Of a DNA stretch of 64,000 nucleotides, positions 23,874-32,818 are shown piece by piece. Every line of letters begins with the position of its first letter. Within the stretch, counting starts at the first letter, position 1. The position numbers and the translations under genes are program-made. The stretch is from contig NZ_JARHUJ010000006.1 of assembly GCF_029223285.1 (NCBI RefSeq), positions 434,001 to 498,000 of the forward strand, written 5' to 3'. The notes beneath the pieces were generated by a model, which saw only the letters and a program-made list of their open reading frames with translations, was not told the DNA's origin and made no database searches. This stretch comes from Paraflavitalea sp. CAU 1676. GTDB lineage: Bacteria > Bacteroidota > Bacteroidia > Chitinophagales > Chitinophagaceae.

Positions 23874-24566
23874 TTAGATCTCGAAATTCATACCTTCTTT
23901 CTCGAGTTGCTGATAGCGTTGCTCATTAAACCGGTACATTTTGCTGGGCCTTCCTTTGCCTTCCGGCTTCGCATATTCCTTGGTCTCGTCAAGGATGCCC
24001 AGGGCGAGCATTTTCCGCGAAAAATTACGCCGGTCAATATCCCGGTCTAATAAAGTAGTGTATAAGTGCTCCAGGTCGGCGAAAGGAAAAACCCTGTCCA
24101 GCAACTCGAACCCGATCGGTTGATACCTGATCTTGGCCCGTATCCGTTCGATCGCTTTATTAAGGATAATATGGTGGTCAAAAGCCAGTTCGGGCAGTTC
24201 TTTGATCCTGAACCACTGTGCATGCTCAGCATCAGTACTGGCCTTCAGTTGTTGAAACTGGGCCGATTTTACCAGTGCGAAATAAGCGATAGAAATGATC
24301 CGCTGGCGCGGATCCCGACCAGGCTCACCAAAAGTATATAGTTGTTCAAGGTAGTCGACGCTGATGCCGGTTTCTTCCTGCAACTCCCGCCGCACCGCTT
24401 CTTCCAGCGATTCGTGCTCCAGCACAAACCCACCAGGTATAGCCCAGCTGTTTTGGAAAGGAGGATACTTCCGTTGTATCAACAACACAGAAACCCCTTC
24501 CTGCTTGGAATAGCCAAAAACTACCGCATCAACGGCCACTTTCATATGCTGGTCAGAACTACTCAT
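23874..24566 (-). CDS. nrtR: NrtR-type Nudix/winged-helix transcriptional regulator
   Basis: NrtR repressors couple a Nudix domain that senses ADP-ribose or related nucleotides to a C-terminal winged helix. Here residues ~10-150 are the Nudix domain (VAVDAVVFGYSKQEGVSVLL read in order, then QNSWAIPGGFVLEHESL and RRELQEETGI) and ~155-230 the DNA-binding domain (ALGILDETKEYAKPEGKGRP, then SKMYRFNEQRY). The Nudix box is complete at all consensus positions. ATG 24566 (MSSSDQHMKVAV) is preferred; an ATG at 24605 is possible and lies one base after the stop of the upstream AlkZ-like gene. It is upstream of the NAD operon in the same direction and is its probable regulator. Confidence 0.85.
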   Translation of the reverse strand: MSSSDQHMKVAVDAVVFGYSKQEGVSVLLIQRKYPPFQNSWAIPGGFVLEHESLEEAVRRELQEETGISVDYLEQLYTFGEPGRDPRQRIISIAYFALVKSAQFQQLKASTDAEHAQWFRIKELPELAFDHHIILNKAIERIRAKIRYQPIGFELLDRVFPFADLEHLYTTLLDRDIDRRNFSRKMLALGILDETKEYAKPEGKGRPSKMYRFNEQRYQQLEKEGMNFEI

Positions 24567-24606
24567 TGAGGCTGCAAGATAAAAATTGCCAGTCGTATTG
24601 CACATC

Positions 24607-25680
24607 TCATCCCAAAACAGGCTTCAACCCGAGGAATTTGCCATATGCCCTGGCTGCTTTATCAACCGCGCCAACCAGCTTTTTGCTCGTCTTCTCAAAA
24701 TAATCCCGCTCTATCTTCACGGCTGCGGTCCCCAATGTCCTTTTCCAAACACCCTCCACCTGGCCACCCGCTACGATCGTAGCACTGAACTGCCCATTAG
24801 CCGTCATCGCCAGCCGGTGCGCGTGCGCCTGATTGATGATGACACTCCGGTCGCTATAGCCTAATAGGAACTCATCAAAGCCCGGCAGCATACATACGGT
24901 CGATTTACCCGCCGGCTCCGGCAGTTCCGCTGCATGCCAGTAAGTTTCGCCATTCACTGCCACACTCAGCAGTTTGTCCTGCACCATATCCACGCCTCTG
25001 CGGGCTTCCGTTAAAGTAATGCCCGCCCACCACATAAAGTCACGCACCGTCGCCGGACCATGACTCTTAAAATACCTCCCTGCCAACTCTGCCAACGGCT
25101 CCGCCGGATTGGTCCGCACGGTTTCCGGTACCCATTCATCCAGGAGTACGTGCGTAAACTGCTTGCCCTTTCGCGGGCCCATGCAGATCAATCCCTCCAT
25201 ACTGGCCTGTAGCAGCAAATGGCCCACACCGTAGTTAGAGGTCTTGATGCCCTTCTTGCCGAATTGTTCCGCCAATTCTTCCCGCGTCAGGCACTGGCCG
25301 CCTTGCAGCGATTTTACTAGAATATTATTTGCCTTCTTGATATGCGATTTCTCCAGGCCTTCATCGCGCAGGTTCTTCGCATACTTCTGTTGAATACGAG
25401 CACAAACGAATCCCACCATCCAGTGCACATCCGCCGGAGCCACCCAGTGCCAGGTTCCCCGCAACGCCCAGGTCCGGATGATCTCACCCTTCACCACAGC
25501 CTCATCTACGCCCGAATCCGTTATACCATTCAATCGTGCACCAACGCTCCATTTCGCACCGGCATAATCCTGCGCCTGCATCGCTCCCATCCAATACACC
25601 AGCTCTCCCGCTGTTTTCAGGGAGGGCGATGTCAATTGCTGATTCACCAGCCGGTATTGCGCGAGCGTTTTCAAGTTCAT
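24607..25680 (-). CDS. Winged-helix DNA-binding protein, AlkZ-like (HTH_42)
   Basis: The 357 residues match the HTH_42/AlkZ family of DNA glycosylases that unhook interstrand crosslinks. The conserved QxQ motif is present in YWMGAMQAQDYAGAKWSVG (about residue 33-35), followed by IIRTWALRGTWHWVAPADVHW, a winged-helix GPATVRDFMWWAGIT and a C-terminal LPGFDEFLLGYSDRS. Presence of QxQ suggests catalytic ability, but the substrate is inferred. ATG 25680 (MNLKTLAQYRL) is chosen; upstream codons give no conserved sequence. Its stop is one base before a possible nrtR start, so the two genes may be cotranscribed. Confidence 0.8.
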   Translation of the reverse strand: MNLKTLAQYRLVNQQLTSPSLKTAGELVYWMGAMQAQDYAGAKWSVGARLNGITDSGVDEAVVKGEIIRTWALRGTWHWVAPADVHWMVGFVCARIQQKYAKNLRDEGLEKSHIKKANNILVKSLQGGQCLTREELAEQFGKKGIKTSNYGVGHLLLQASMEGLICMGPRKGKQFTHVLLDEWVPETVRTNPAEPLAELAGRYFKSHGPATVRDFMWWAGITLTEARRGVDMVQDKLLSVAVNGETYWHAAELPEPAGKSTVCMLPGFDEFLLGYSDRSVIINQAHAHRLAMTANGQFSATIVAGGQVEGVWKRTLGTAAVKIERDYFEKTSKKLVGAVDKAARAYGKFLGLKPVLG

Positions 25681-25723
25681 GAAGGAGTACTTTATAAAGT
25701 AAGATAAGATGAAACCAGGTAGT

Positions 25724-26341
25724 TTATTTGCTGAAGAAGTTGATCGCCAGAAAAGGGTCCCGCCTTTCACGGCCGCTTTCGGGTTTACGGGTCGTAGAAC
25801 CGCGTCCGGCTTGACCGTTACCCTTCTTCACCTTATGGCAATAAAACAGGTAATCCGTCATGGGGGCATCTTTTAACCCAAGCTGATGACCGATCGTTAC
25901 CACTTGACCACGATGATAAATGCCATGGCTTAGGCAATGCTGAAGGATATCCTTGCGGGGAACGGCAATTTCTCCGGCCAGCATCAGGTTACAATAGCAT
26001 ATCTCGGCAAAAGCTTCTTCTTGTAAGGAAGTCACGTAGTCTTGCAGCGCAGTCGCCTGTTCAACCAATGCATCCAGCACCGAATCCAGGTCATCGTTCA
26101 ATCCTTGCTGAAACAGATCGGGAGCAAGCTCCAAATGTCCCATCCACTCGCGCTCAACCTCCACCATGTGCAGCAAAGTTGCCTTGATACCAGGAAAACT
26201 AGAAGCGGCTTTGGCCTCCATCACCTGAACAGGTTTCTGCCGCAGCCACTCGGTCAGCCGCGTGATCGCCCATACATGATAGGCCGTTAAGTCCTGAAAA
26301 TGAGCGCTTAAGCTTCGTTGGTCAATGGTAGTGTAGAACAT
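25724..26341 (-). CDS. DinB-family metalloprotein
   Basis: A four-helix-bundle DinB/YfiT-type protein of about 205 residues. The metal histidines are visible as LLHMVEVEREWM (about residue 57) and, far downstream, CLSHGIYHRGQV with H-x3-H (about 132-136). Family members bind nickel or zinc, and some are thiol transferases (bacillithiol S-transferase); function here is open. The C-terminus carries a basic low-complexity tail (KKGNGQAGRGSTTRKPESGR). ATG 26341 is chosen from several. It lies 43 bases upstream of the AlkZ-like gene in the same direction. Confidence 0.8.
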   Translation of the reverse strand: MFYTTIDQRSLSAHFQDLTAYHVWAITRLTEWLRQKPVQVMEAKAASSFPGIKATLLHMVEVEREWMGHLELAPDLFQQGLNDDLDSVLDALVEQATALQDYVTSLQEEAFAEICYCNLMLAGEIAVPRKDILQHCLSHGIYHRGQVVTIGHQLGLKDAPMTDYLFYCHKVKKGNGQAGRGSTTRKPESGRERRDPFLAINFFSK

Positions 26342-26485
26342 AGGTTGGCTATTTACACTACAAAGGAACAACCGGGTAGTGACAGCAGTATGTCAGTAGC
26401 AAAAACGACGATTCAGGATTATTTTCTGAGGGTTTATCGGCAAGGGAAACACAATTCATCCACTTAAAATGGCAATTCATGCAAC

Positions 26486-27676
26486 ATGTTAAGGCCGCTC
26501 GCGGGCCGTCCTTTTTCTTTGCAAATTGGAAAAACAGAGTCCACCCGGCTTAAAATCCTTGCTGCATTGATAAAGGTTCGTGATAAGTGGTTTCGTGTAC
26601 TTATTGTAGTGCTTCCCTTCATATTGGTATTGTATTCCAATGAAGTGTGCCTGCGCGCCGATACGTCAAAACTGCTTCGCACCTTAATTTCCTTCGGCTG
26701 CATTATTTCAATTACCGAAGGCGCACGCTTTCTTACTTACAGAAGCCGCAAATGGAAATCTCCCTGGAACAAATCACTCATCAGGTTTCTGCTGGTTATA
26801 GCTGTCGGCATAACTTTTACGGCCCTCGCGCTGGCAGCCAGCACGGTGCTGCAGGATTTTGTCACCTCGGGCAAATTGGCCAAAGGCAACTATACCGGAT
26901 TCGTAAAGATCAACAACAGCCAGCTCGCATCGGGCTTCTGGGGCTACACCATTTTCAATGCCTTGTTCATCTTCCTGTTTTTGTACACGGGTTATGAGAC
27001 CATCTACCACTTTGCCAAACTACGGTACACCGAAAAGGAGAAAGAGCGGTTGGAAAAAGAAAAGCTCCGGGCCGAGTTGAACCAGTTGAAAGGTATCGTT
27101 AACCCGCACTTCCTGTTCAATAACCTGAACTCCCTTTCGTCCCTCATCAGCGAAAACCCGGCGAGTGCCGAATACTTCCTGGATGAGCTCACAAAAGTGT
27201 TCCGCTATCTCTTGCGCAACAACCAGTCCGAGGTAACGACGCTGGGGCAGGAGATGCTGTTCATCCAATCATATTATCATTTGTTGCAAACGCGCTACGG
27301 CGCCGGCATCCGCCTCGAAGTACAGGTTGATAGGCAATATGAGGCTTGGTTATTACCACCCCTCACACTCCAGTTGCTGATCGAAAATGCCGTCAAGCAC
27401 AACCGCCTCCAAAAAGACCAGCCGCTACACATAGAAATTGTATCCTTACCCGGCAATTTGCTCATGGTGCGCAATACGCTTTCTAAACGGGAAGGAGCGG
27501 TAGAGTCGACTGGCCAGGGATTGCACAATATCAATGCACGGTACAAGATGCTCCAGTTGCCCGGGGTAAAGGTGGAAAAAGACGATGCTTACTTTAAGGT
27601 CACCATTCCCCTCATCGAGCCACAGGCAGAAGGACAGCAGGTATTGGGGCCCGGCGCCACCGCCCTCGCCCAATAG
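26486..27676 (+). CDS. LytS/YehU-type sensor histidine kinase, no adjacent regulator
   Basis: An N-terminal membrane part with about four hydrophobic helices (WFRVLIVVLPFILVLYSNEV, LIRFLLVIAVGITFTALAL, FWGYTIFNALFIFLFLYTG) leads through a charged coiled coil (LRYTEKEKERLEKEKLRAEL) into a His_kinase domain. The phospho-accepting His is in IVNPHFLFNNLNSLSSLI (about residue 212) and the ATPase N-box in LLIENAVKHNRL. C-terminal G-box STGQGLHNINARY is present. These kinases normally pair with a LytTR response regulator next door; none is here. The start at 26486 is uncertain. Confidence 0.85.
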   Translation: MLRPLAGRPFSLQIGKTESTRLKILAALIKVRDKWFRVLIVVLPFILVLYSNEVCLRADTSKLLRTLISFGCIISITEGARFLTYRSRKWKSPWNKSLIRFLLVIAVGITFTALALAASTVLQDFVTSGKLAKGNYTGFVKINNSQLASGFWGYTIFNALFIFLFLYTGYETIYHFAKLRYTEKEKERLEKEKLRAELNQLKGIVNPHFLFNNLNSLSSLISENPASAEYFLDELTKVFRYLLRNNQSEVTTLGQEMLFIQSYYHLLQTRYGAGIRLEVQVDRQYEAWLLPPLTLQLLIENAVKHNRLQKDQPLHIEIVSLPGNLLMVRNTLSKREGAVESTGQGLHNINARYKMLQLPGVKVEKDDAYFKVTIPLIEPQAEGQQVLGPGATALAQ

Positions 27677-27748
27677 ATTGTCCACAATCACGCTAAAGAT
27701 TTTCAAATCCAGAATCTTCCCCTACATTCGCGCCCTTAATTGAAGAAT

Positions 27749-27973
27749 ATGGCAACCACTAAAGTTACAGTCAACAGCAACGGTTCTTTAAAGCTGGAAG
27801 GCGATTTCGAGCTCGTAGACAAGAACGGCAACAAATATGACCTCAATGGCCGCGAGGTTATTTCCATCTGCCGTTGCGGGCTTTCCCAAAACAAACCCTT
27901 CTGCGACGGATCGCACAAAGGACATTTTGAGCATGAAGCGGTAGCATTTGCACTGCCTCCCAAGAAGCAATAA
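27749..27973 (+). CDS. CDGSH iron-sulfur protein
   Basis: A 74-residue cytosolic protein with one CDGSH motif, CRCGLSQNKPFCDGSHKGHF, giving the Cys3-His ligands of a 2Fe-2S cluster (C45, C47, C56 and H60 approximately). Known relatives are mitoNEET-type electron-transfer or cluster-transfer proteins; bacterial roles are poorly defined. The chosen ATG (27749) gives MATTKVTV; a TTG three codons earlier is less likely. It is followed by two small genes in the same direction. Confidence 0.88.
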   Translation: MATTKVTVNSNGSLKLEGDFELVDKNGNKYDLNGREVISICRCGLSQNKPFCDGSHKGHFEHEAVAFALPPKKQ

Positions 27974-28058
27974 CAATTCGGGGCCGACAAAACAGGGAGC
28001 CCCGTACTTCCCTTCTGCCCTGGCACAGGATTTTAATCCTACTGTTCAAATCACAGCC

Positions 28059-28298
28059 ATGACAGAAAAGCTCACCATCAACGGAAAGGAGGTTTGGGTT
28101 GTCGTAGAACCGCATATAGTACCACGCGAAAATCCCCATATCATACCCACCGAGTACTTTACGGCCATGTATTATTACCAGGAGCCTGGAGATGGCGCCC
28201 ACGGCGAGATCTTCATCGAAGGCGCCGAACCCCGGCTCTTTGAGTCGCCGGTAGCCGCACTTGAATATGCCCGCGAAACCCTATCCGAACTGATCTGA
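28059..28298 (+). CDS. Small conserved protein of unknown function (79 aa)
   Basis: An acidic soluble protein with an aromatic-rich centre (EYFTAMYYYQEPGDGAHGEI read in order) and a C-terminal helix (SPVAALEYARETLSELI). It has no motif I can assign. The ATG at 28059 (MTEKLTINGKEVW) is chosen; the frame is open further upstream but that part overlaps the end of the CDGSH gene and reads as non-coding. It lies between the CDGSH gene and the GreA-like gene, 15 bases from the latter. Confidence 0.6.
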   Translation: MTEKLTINGKEVWVVVEPHIVPRENPHIIPTEYFTAMYYYQEPGDGAHGEIFIEGAEPRLFESPVAALEYARETLSELI

Positions 28299-28313
28299 GC
28301 CGTAAATTGCGGC

Positions 28314-28781
28314 ATGACCCGCGAAGAAAAGATCCTCTATAAACAAACATTGAAGCAGGCGGCCCTCCACCTCATTGGCGAGCGGATCACCAATACCCGT
28401 CTGCAAATGGACGATGCACAGCAGGCCGCCAACCAGGAAGAAAAAAGCTCTGCCGGCGATAAATACGAAACCGGAAGGGCCATGGGGCATCTGCAGAAGG
28501 AAATGTATGCCCGCCAGCTATCGGAACAATCAAAAGAACAGGCAGCCCTCCATGCTGTTAATGCCGACCGCCTCTATGATACACCCGTAGCGGGCGCGGT
28601 GGTTCAGTGCGATAAGATCACCTTTTTCATTGCTGCCGGACTGGGCAAACAACTTGTCGATGGCAAGCCCATCGTTTTCCTGTCTCCACAAGCGCCGCTC
28701 GCACGCCAACTACAGCACAAAAAGCCAGGGGATAATTTTGTTTTTAATGGCTTACCTACTATTATTGCCGACCTTTATTAG
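28314..28781 (+). CDS. GreA-like coiled-coil protein of unknown function
   Basis: A 155-residue soluble protein. The first ~80 residues are a helical hairpin containing SSAGDKYETGRAMGHLQKEM, a stretch seen in a widespread Bacteroidetes family with a GreA/GreB-like layout (coiled coil plus small globular domain); members are often misnamed 3-oxoacyl-ACP synthase in databases. The C-terminal part (AVVQCDKITFFIAAGLGKQL, then SPQAPLARQLQHKKPGDNF) resembles the GreA-type C-domain with PLAxxLxxxKxGD. Whether it touches RNA polymerase is unknown. It begins 15 bases after the 79-residue gene. Confidence 0.65.
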   Translation: MTREEKILYKQTLKQAALHLIGERITNTRLQMDDAQQAANQEEKSSAGDKYETGRAMGHLQKEMYARQLSEQSKEQAALHAVNADRLYDTPVAGAVVQCDKITFFIAAGLGKQLVDGKPIVFLSPQAPLARQLQHKKPGDNFVFNGLPTIIADLY

Positions 28782-28810
28782 CGTTTACGCCACCTAGTAA
28801 AAATCGTAAT

Positions 28811-29080
28811 ATGTTACTCGTATTAAGGATTATTACCATTATCGTCAATACCGCCTCGTTGATAGCAAGTGCGGTGCTCATCATCGCAGCAGCCATCGAA
28901 AAACCGAAGCCAGATACGGAAGGTGTGTGGCTTGGCGTAGCCCTTGCTTTATTCTTCCTGGCCAACTTTTACCTGCTGTACCGCAGTTACAAAAAGAAAC
29001 ACACCCCCACCACCTGGGTCGCATTCCTCTTTGCCGTACTGCCCGGCCTAACGATCCTGCTTATAACTCTGCTTGCCTAA
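28811..29080 (+). CDS. Small membrane protein (89 aa)
   Basis: Three hydrophobic helices cover most of the sequence (LRIITIIVNTASLIASAVLI, GVWLGVALALFFLANFYLLY, WVAFLFAVLPGLTILLITLL), joined by short charged loops (EKPKPDTEG and RSYKKKHTPTT). No family is recognised. It ends 12 bases before the convergent beta-lactamase-like gene. Positive residues after helix 2 suggest that loop is cytoplasmic. Confidence 0.6.
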   Translation: MLLVLRIITIIVNTASLIASAVLIIAAAIEKPKPDTEGVWLGVALALFFLANFYLLYRSYKKKHTPTTWVAFLFAVLPGLTILLITLLA

Positions 29081-29092
29081 ATCAGGGGCGCT

Positions 29093-30745
29093 TTAAAAAC
29101 CCGCATCATATACCTTCCTGAAAGTGATATTGCGCGCACGCGACACGGAAACCTTCAATTCCACAATCCCCTTCTTTATATCGCGGATAAAATGGATCGG
29201 ACCAAAGGGACAATCAAATCCATCGTAGTAAGTAGGTGTCAATGAAAACACCGTACCCGGCCTGAGCTCCAGGAAAAGCTTACCCTGTTTCAATACGATA
29301 TAGTAAAAAGCTTCCGCTTCGCGGGAATAATAAGTGCCCACATACTTTTGCAGATTCTTCTCGCTCGTATCGGCTGGCTCAACCCGGTCAAAGTAGATGC
29401 TGTCGGCGCCTGGAGAGATCCATAAAAGTCCTTTCTTTTTATCCACTTCCAGCCGGTTGTTACCCACCACAAATATGTTCTCAGCAACGGTATTCAGGTT
29501 AGCTGCGGGGAACAGACTGCTCATCTTACCGTCTTTAATATACAATTTGGTTCCTCCACCCGTGCGTGGATTACGGTACCAGCCAGCATAAGCAGCCAGT
29601 TTCTCCTCAGGCACGGTAATAAAAGCCGGCCGTGGCGGTGGATTTTCCGGCCTGCGCACAGGTAGAAATAACCTGCGCACAGCATTCGCTACATTCAAGG
29701 TGTCAGTATCAAAGGCCGATGTATTACTTAACCAGGCGATCGATAGACCGGCCTCGGGAAAATATTCCAGATTGGCGCGATAACCGGCAGTAGCGCCGCT
29801 GTGAGCGATCGCTTTCCAGCCGCCTACCGGGTCTGTCATCAGGCCGGCGCCATAATTATTCTTACCACCGTTATTGAGTGGCCGCGTGGCAGTTTGCTGA
29901 GCAAACAAGGATGGATTGCCCAGACGGCCGCCCAGGTAATAGTTGTTCCAAATCAGCAAGTCCTCAGCCGTTGTCAATAAACCGCCATTGCCATAAGCGC
30001 TCTCGTTGGGCATATTGGTTTGAAAACCCGCTCCGTTGCGGCTGTAGGCAAAAGCCCGGTTGGGAACGATCTTCCTGTAATAAGAGCGCCATTCGGTGTT
30101 CTTCATGCCAGCTGGCTCGAAAATATACTTCTTCGTAAAGTCGGCGAGCGACAGGCCGCTTACCCGCTGCACAATAATGGCCAGCAGGTTGTAATTGGAG
30201 TTGCTATAGATGTATTCATCACCGGGCAGGTTGTTCAGCGATTGCTGCAGGGAGATCACATACAGCGCATAGTCATTGGTATAAGCCCGTGAGCCTCTTG
30301 GCCACCCGGCCACATCCATGATGCTGCCCCAATCCTTTAGGCCGCTGGTGTGCTGTATCAGGTGGCGTAGGGTAATCTTAACCTTGTAATCACGCAACTC
30401 ACCAATATGCTTGCGCACATCATCATCGAGCGATAGTTTGCCCTGCTGCTCCAGTAACAGGATGGCTGCAGCTGTAAATTGTTTGGAAACAGAACCTGCT
30501 TCAGTAATCGATTGTGGGGTGAGGGGCACCTGGTGTTCCAGGTCGGCCATACCCCAGGCTTTCGAAAAGATCACGGAGCCGTTACGGCTGATCGCCAATT
30601 GTGCCCCGGGCGTTTTATCATTGTTGTACCGGCTGAAGATCTGTTCGATCCGGGCTACCGTATCCTGCCAGCTTTGCGCAGCAGCAGAAAAGCTGGCACT
30701 CGAAACGAGCGCCGAAAGCAGAAGGGATTTGCTGGAAATGGTCAT
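29093..30745 (-). CDS. Serine hydrolase, class-C beta-lactamase/D-alanyl peptidase fold
   Basis: A signal peptide (MTISSKSLLLSALVSSASFS) sends the protein to the periplasm. The beta-lactamase domain (about 30-370) keeps all three motifs: SVSK with the nucleophilic Ser (in EAGSVSKQFTAAAI, about residue 84), the Tyr motif YSNSNYN (about 198-204) and HSGATAGYR in place of KTG (about 316). This is the esterase/D-aminopeptidase-like branch rather than a dedicated beta-lactamase. A C-terminal lipocalin-like domain (about 390-550) is typical of Bacteroidetes members. It lies divergent from the ABC transporter with 91 bases between. Confidence 0.85.
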   Translation of the reverse strand: MTISSKSLLLSALVSSASFSAAAQSWQDTVARIEQIFSRYNNDKTPGAQLAISRNGSVIFSKAWGMADLEHQVPLTPQSITEAGSVSKQFTAAAILLLEQQGKLSLDDDVRKHIGELRDYKVKITLRHLIQHTSGLKDWGSIMDVAGWPRGSRAYTNDYALYVISLQQSLNNLPGDEYIYSNSNYNLLAIIVQRVSGLSLADFTKKYIFEPAGMKNTEWRSYYRKIVPNRAFAYSRNGAGFQTNMPNESAYGNGGLLTTAEDLLIWNNYYLGGRLGNPSLFAQQTATRPLNNGGKNNYGAGLMTDPVGGWKAIAHSGATAGYRANLEYFPEAGLSIAWLSNTSAFDTDTLNVANAVRRLFLPVRRPENPPPRPAFITVPEEKLAAYAGWYRNPRTGGGTKLYIKDGKMSSLFPAANLNTVAENIFVVGNNRLEVDKKKGLLWISPGADSIYFDRVEPADTSEKNLQKYVGTYYSREAEAFYYIVLKQGKLFLELRPGTVFSLTPTYYDGFDCPFGPIHFIRDIKKGIVELKVSVSRARNITFRKVYDAGF

Positions 30746-30836
30746 AGCTGAAAGTGATTAGATATCAGGTGTAAAATTTGCATCACATTAAACAATTCAC
30801 GAACCTAACCTTTATTCGTTCGTATATTAAGATCAT

Positions 30837-32594
30837 ATGCGCATCCTCTGGAAATATCTGCATCCTCAACGCTGGTTGGTACTCATATCCCTGCTCCTGG
30901 CAGCCGTTGCCCAGGTATTGTCACTCATTGACCCTATCATCTTTGGCAAGATCATCGACGACTATGCCGGGCAGATCAACCTGCGCCCCCGCAATGAGTT
31001 GGTGAAAGGGGTACTCTGGTGGCTCGGTATTGCCATTGGTATCGCATTGCTGGCTCGCGTCGCCAAAGCTTTCCAGGATTATACCACCCGCCTGGCCGTA
31101 CAAAAATTCGGTATGCAGATCTTCAACGATGGCCTGCGCCAGACCCTCCGCCTCTCCTTCAACGAGTTTGAAGAACAGCGCAGCGGCGAAACCATGGCCG
31201 TGCTCCAAAAGGTACGTACCGATACGGAAAGGTTCATCAACTCCTTTATCAATATACTCTTTTCTTCGATCGTCGGTATGGGTTTTCTGATATGGTATGC
31301 CATCACCAAGCACTGGGCCCTCATTCCGGTATTCATTATCGGCGTGTTGGTACTGGGCACACTTACCGGTATGCTGAGCCGTAAAATGAAAGCTACCCAG
31401 CGCTCCATCAACCGCGAAACCAACCGTATGGCTGGCATCATCACCGAGTCGCTGCGCAATATCGAGCTCGTGCGCAGCCTGGGCCTCACCTTTCCAGAAA
31501 TAAGGCGACTGCGCGAATACACACTCCGCATCTTTCAGCTCGAAATGGAGAAGACCCGCCAGGTGCGTACACTTAGTTTCCTGCAGGGCACCGTACTCAA
31601 TGTGCTCAAGCAATCCATACTCTTCATACTGCTCTGGCTCATTTTTGGACATGTGCTCACCACCGGCGAGCTCATCAGCATGCAGTTTATATCCAATATC
31701 ATCTTTGGGCCGCTGCAGGATGTAGGCAATATCATCATCTTTTACCGGGAAGCCGAAGCCTCTATCCAAACCTTCGATACGCTCATGAACAAGCCGATCG
31801 AACAACGTCCTCCCGAACCGGTGGCCATCAATCAGCTGAATGCCCTGCGCTTCGAAAATGTCGTCTTCCGGCACAGTACCGCCAACCAGAATGCCATGGA
31901 CGGGATATCCTTTTCGGTAGAAACCGGCGACACCATCGCCTTCGTGGGGCCTTCCGGCTCCGGCAAATCAACACTGGTTAAATTATTGGTAGGCTTGTAC
32001 CGCCCCATCGAAGGAATGATCTATTTCAATGACATACCTGCTACGCAGATACGCTATAACGAATTGCGGCGGCAAATAGGGTTTGTAACGCAGGATACCC
32101 AGCTCTTTGCAGGCTCCATCCGCGAAAACCTGCTCTTTGTAAAGCCCGATGCTACTGATGACGAAATGCTGGAAGCCATGGAGAAAGCCGCCGCCGGCAA
32201 ACTGGTTACACGAACCGGACAGGGACTCAATACTATATTGGGAGAGGGCGGACTAAAACTATCCGGCGGAGAAAAGCAACGACTGTCGATTGCGCGGGCC
32301 TTGCTGCGCCACCCGCGGTTGCTGATCTTTGATGAGGCCACGTCAGCGCTCGATTCCCTTACGGAAGAAGCCATCACAGAAACCGTGCGTAGCATATCGG
32401 CCGAGCGGCAGCAGATCACGATCCTGATCGCACACCGCCTTAGCACCATTATGCACGCCGATACCATTTATGTGCTGGAGAAAGGACGTATTACAGAAGC
32501 AGGCTCTCACGATGCCCTGCTCGAACAAAAAGGATTGTACTATGCCATGTGGCGCCAGCAGATCGGTGAACGGAGAATGGAGATTACAGAATAA
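30837..32594 (+). CDS. ABC exporter half-transporter (permease + ATPase)
   Basis: A fused exporter of 585 residues. The N-terminal ~320 residues form a six-helix ABC membrane domain. The ATPase has Walker A GPSGSGKST (about 370), Q-loop FVTQDTQLF, signature LSGGEKQR (about 475), Walker B LLIFDEATSALD and H-loop IAHRLS. It works as a dimer in the inner membrane. The substrate (lipid, peptide or drug) is not readable from sequence. No partner half-transporter is adjacent, which suggests a homodimer. Confidence 0.9.
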   Translation: MRILWKYLHPQRWLVLISLLLAAVAQVLSLIDPIIFGKIIDDYAGQINLRPRNELVKGVLWWLGIAIGIALLARVAKAFQDYTTRLAVQKFGMQIFNDGLRQTLRLSFNEFEEQRSGETMAVLQKVRTDTERFINSFINILFSSIVGMGFLIWYAITKHWALIPVFIIGVLVLGTLTGMLSRKMKATQRSINRETNRMAGIITESLRNIELVRSLGLTFPEIRRLREYTLRIFQLEMEKTRQVRTLSFLQGTVLNVLKQSILFILLWLIFGHVLTTGELISMQFISNIIFGPLQDVGNIIIFYREAEASIQTFDTLMNKPIEQRPPEPVAINQLNALRFENVVFRHSTANQNAMDGISFSVETGDTIAFVGPSGSGKSTLVKLLVGLYRPIEGMIYFNDIPATQIRYNELRRQIGFVTQDTQLFAGSIRENLLFVKPDATDDEMLEAMEKAAAGKLVTRTGQGLNTILGEGGLKLSGGEKQRLSIARALLRHPRLLIFDEATSALDSLTEEAITETVRSISAERQQITILIAHRLSTIMHADTIYVLEKGRITEAGSHDALLEQKGLYYAMWRQQIGERRMEITE

Positions 32595-32762
32595 GGGTAA
32601 GAGCTTACCACAACCTAACCCAAGTTCCAATACGTTCCGGTGTCAAACTGCCCCAGCCAACACTTACCACACCCCGGCCCCGCGAAACCTAACCGCACGA
32701 GCGCACCCAGGCCATGCTAGCCGACGGTCTTACTACGCGCCTGCCCCGCGCAACCAAACAAA

Positions 32763-32777
32763 GCTCACTCCGTGAGC
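32763..32777 (-). terminator. Hairpin after the DEAD-box helicase gene
   Basis: GCTCAC-ggA-GTGAGC on the minus strand, 41 bases after the helicase stop, followed by TTTGTTTGG. The stem is only 6 bp, so strength is moderate. Confidence 0.5.
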
Positions 32778-32818
32778 CTTGCTTCCTGCACCTCAGTCAA
32801 AGCCCGGCCCAACGCTAT

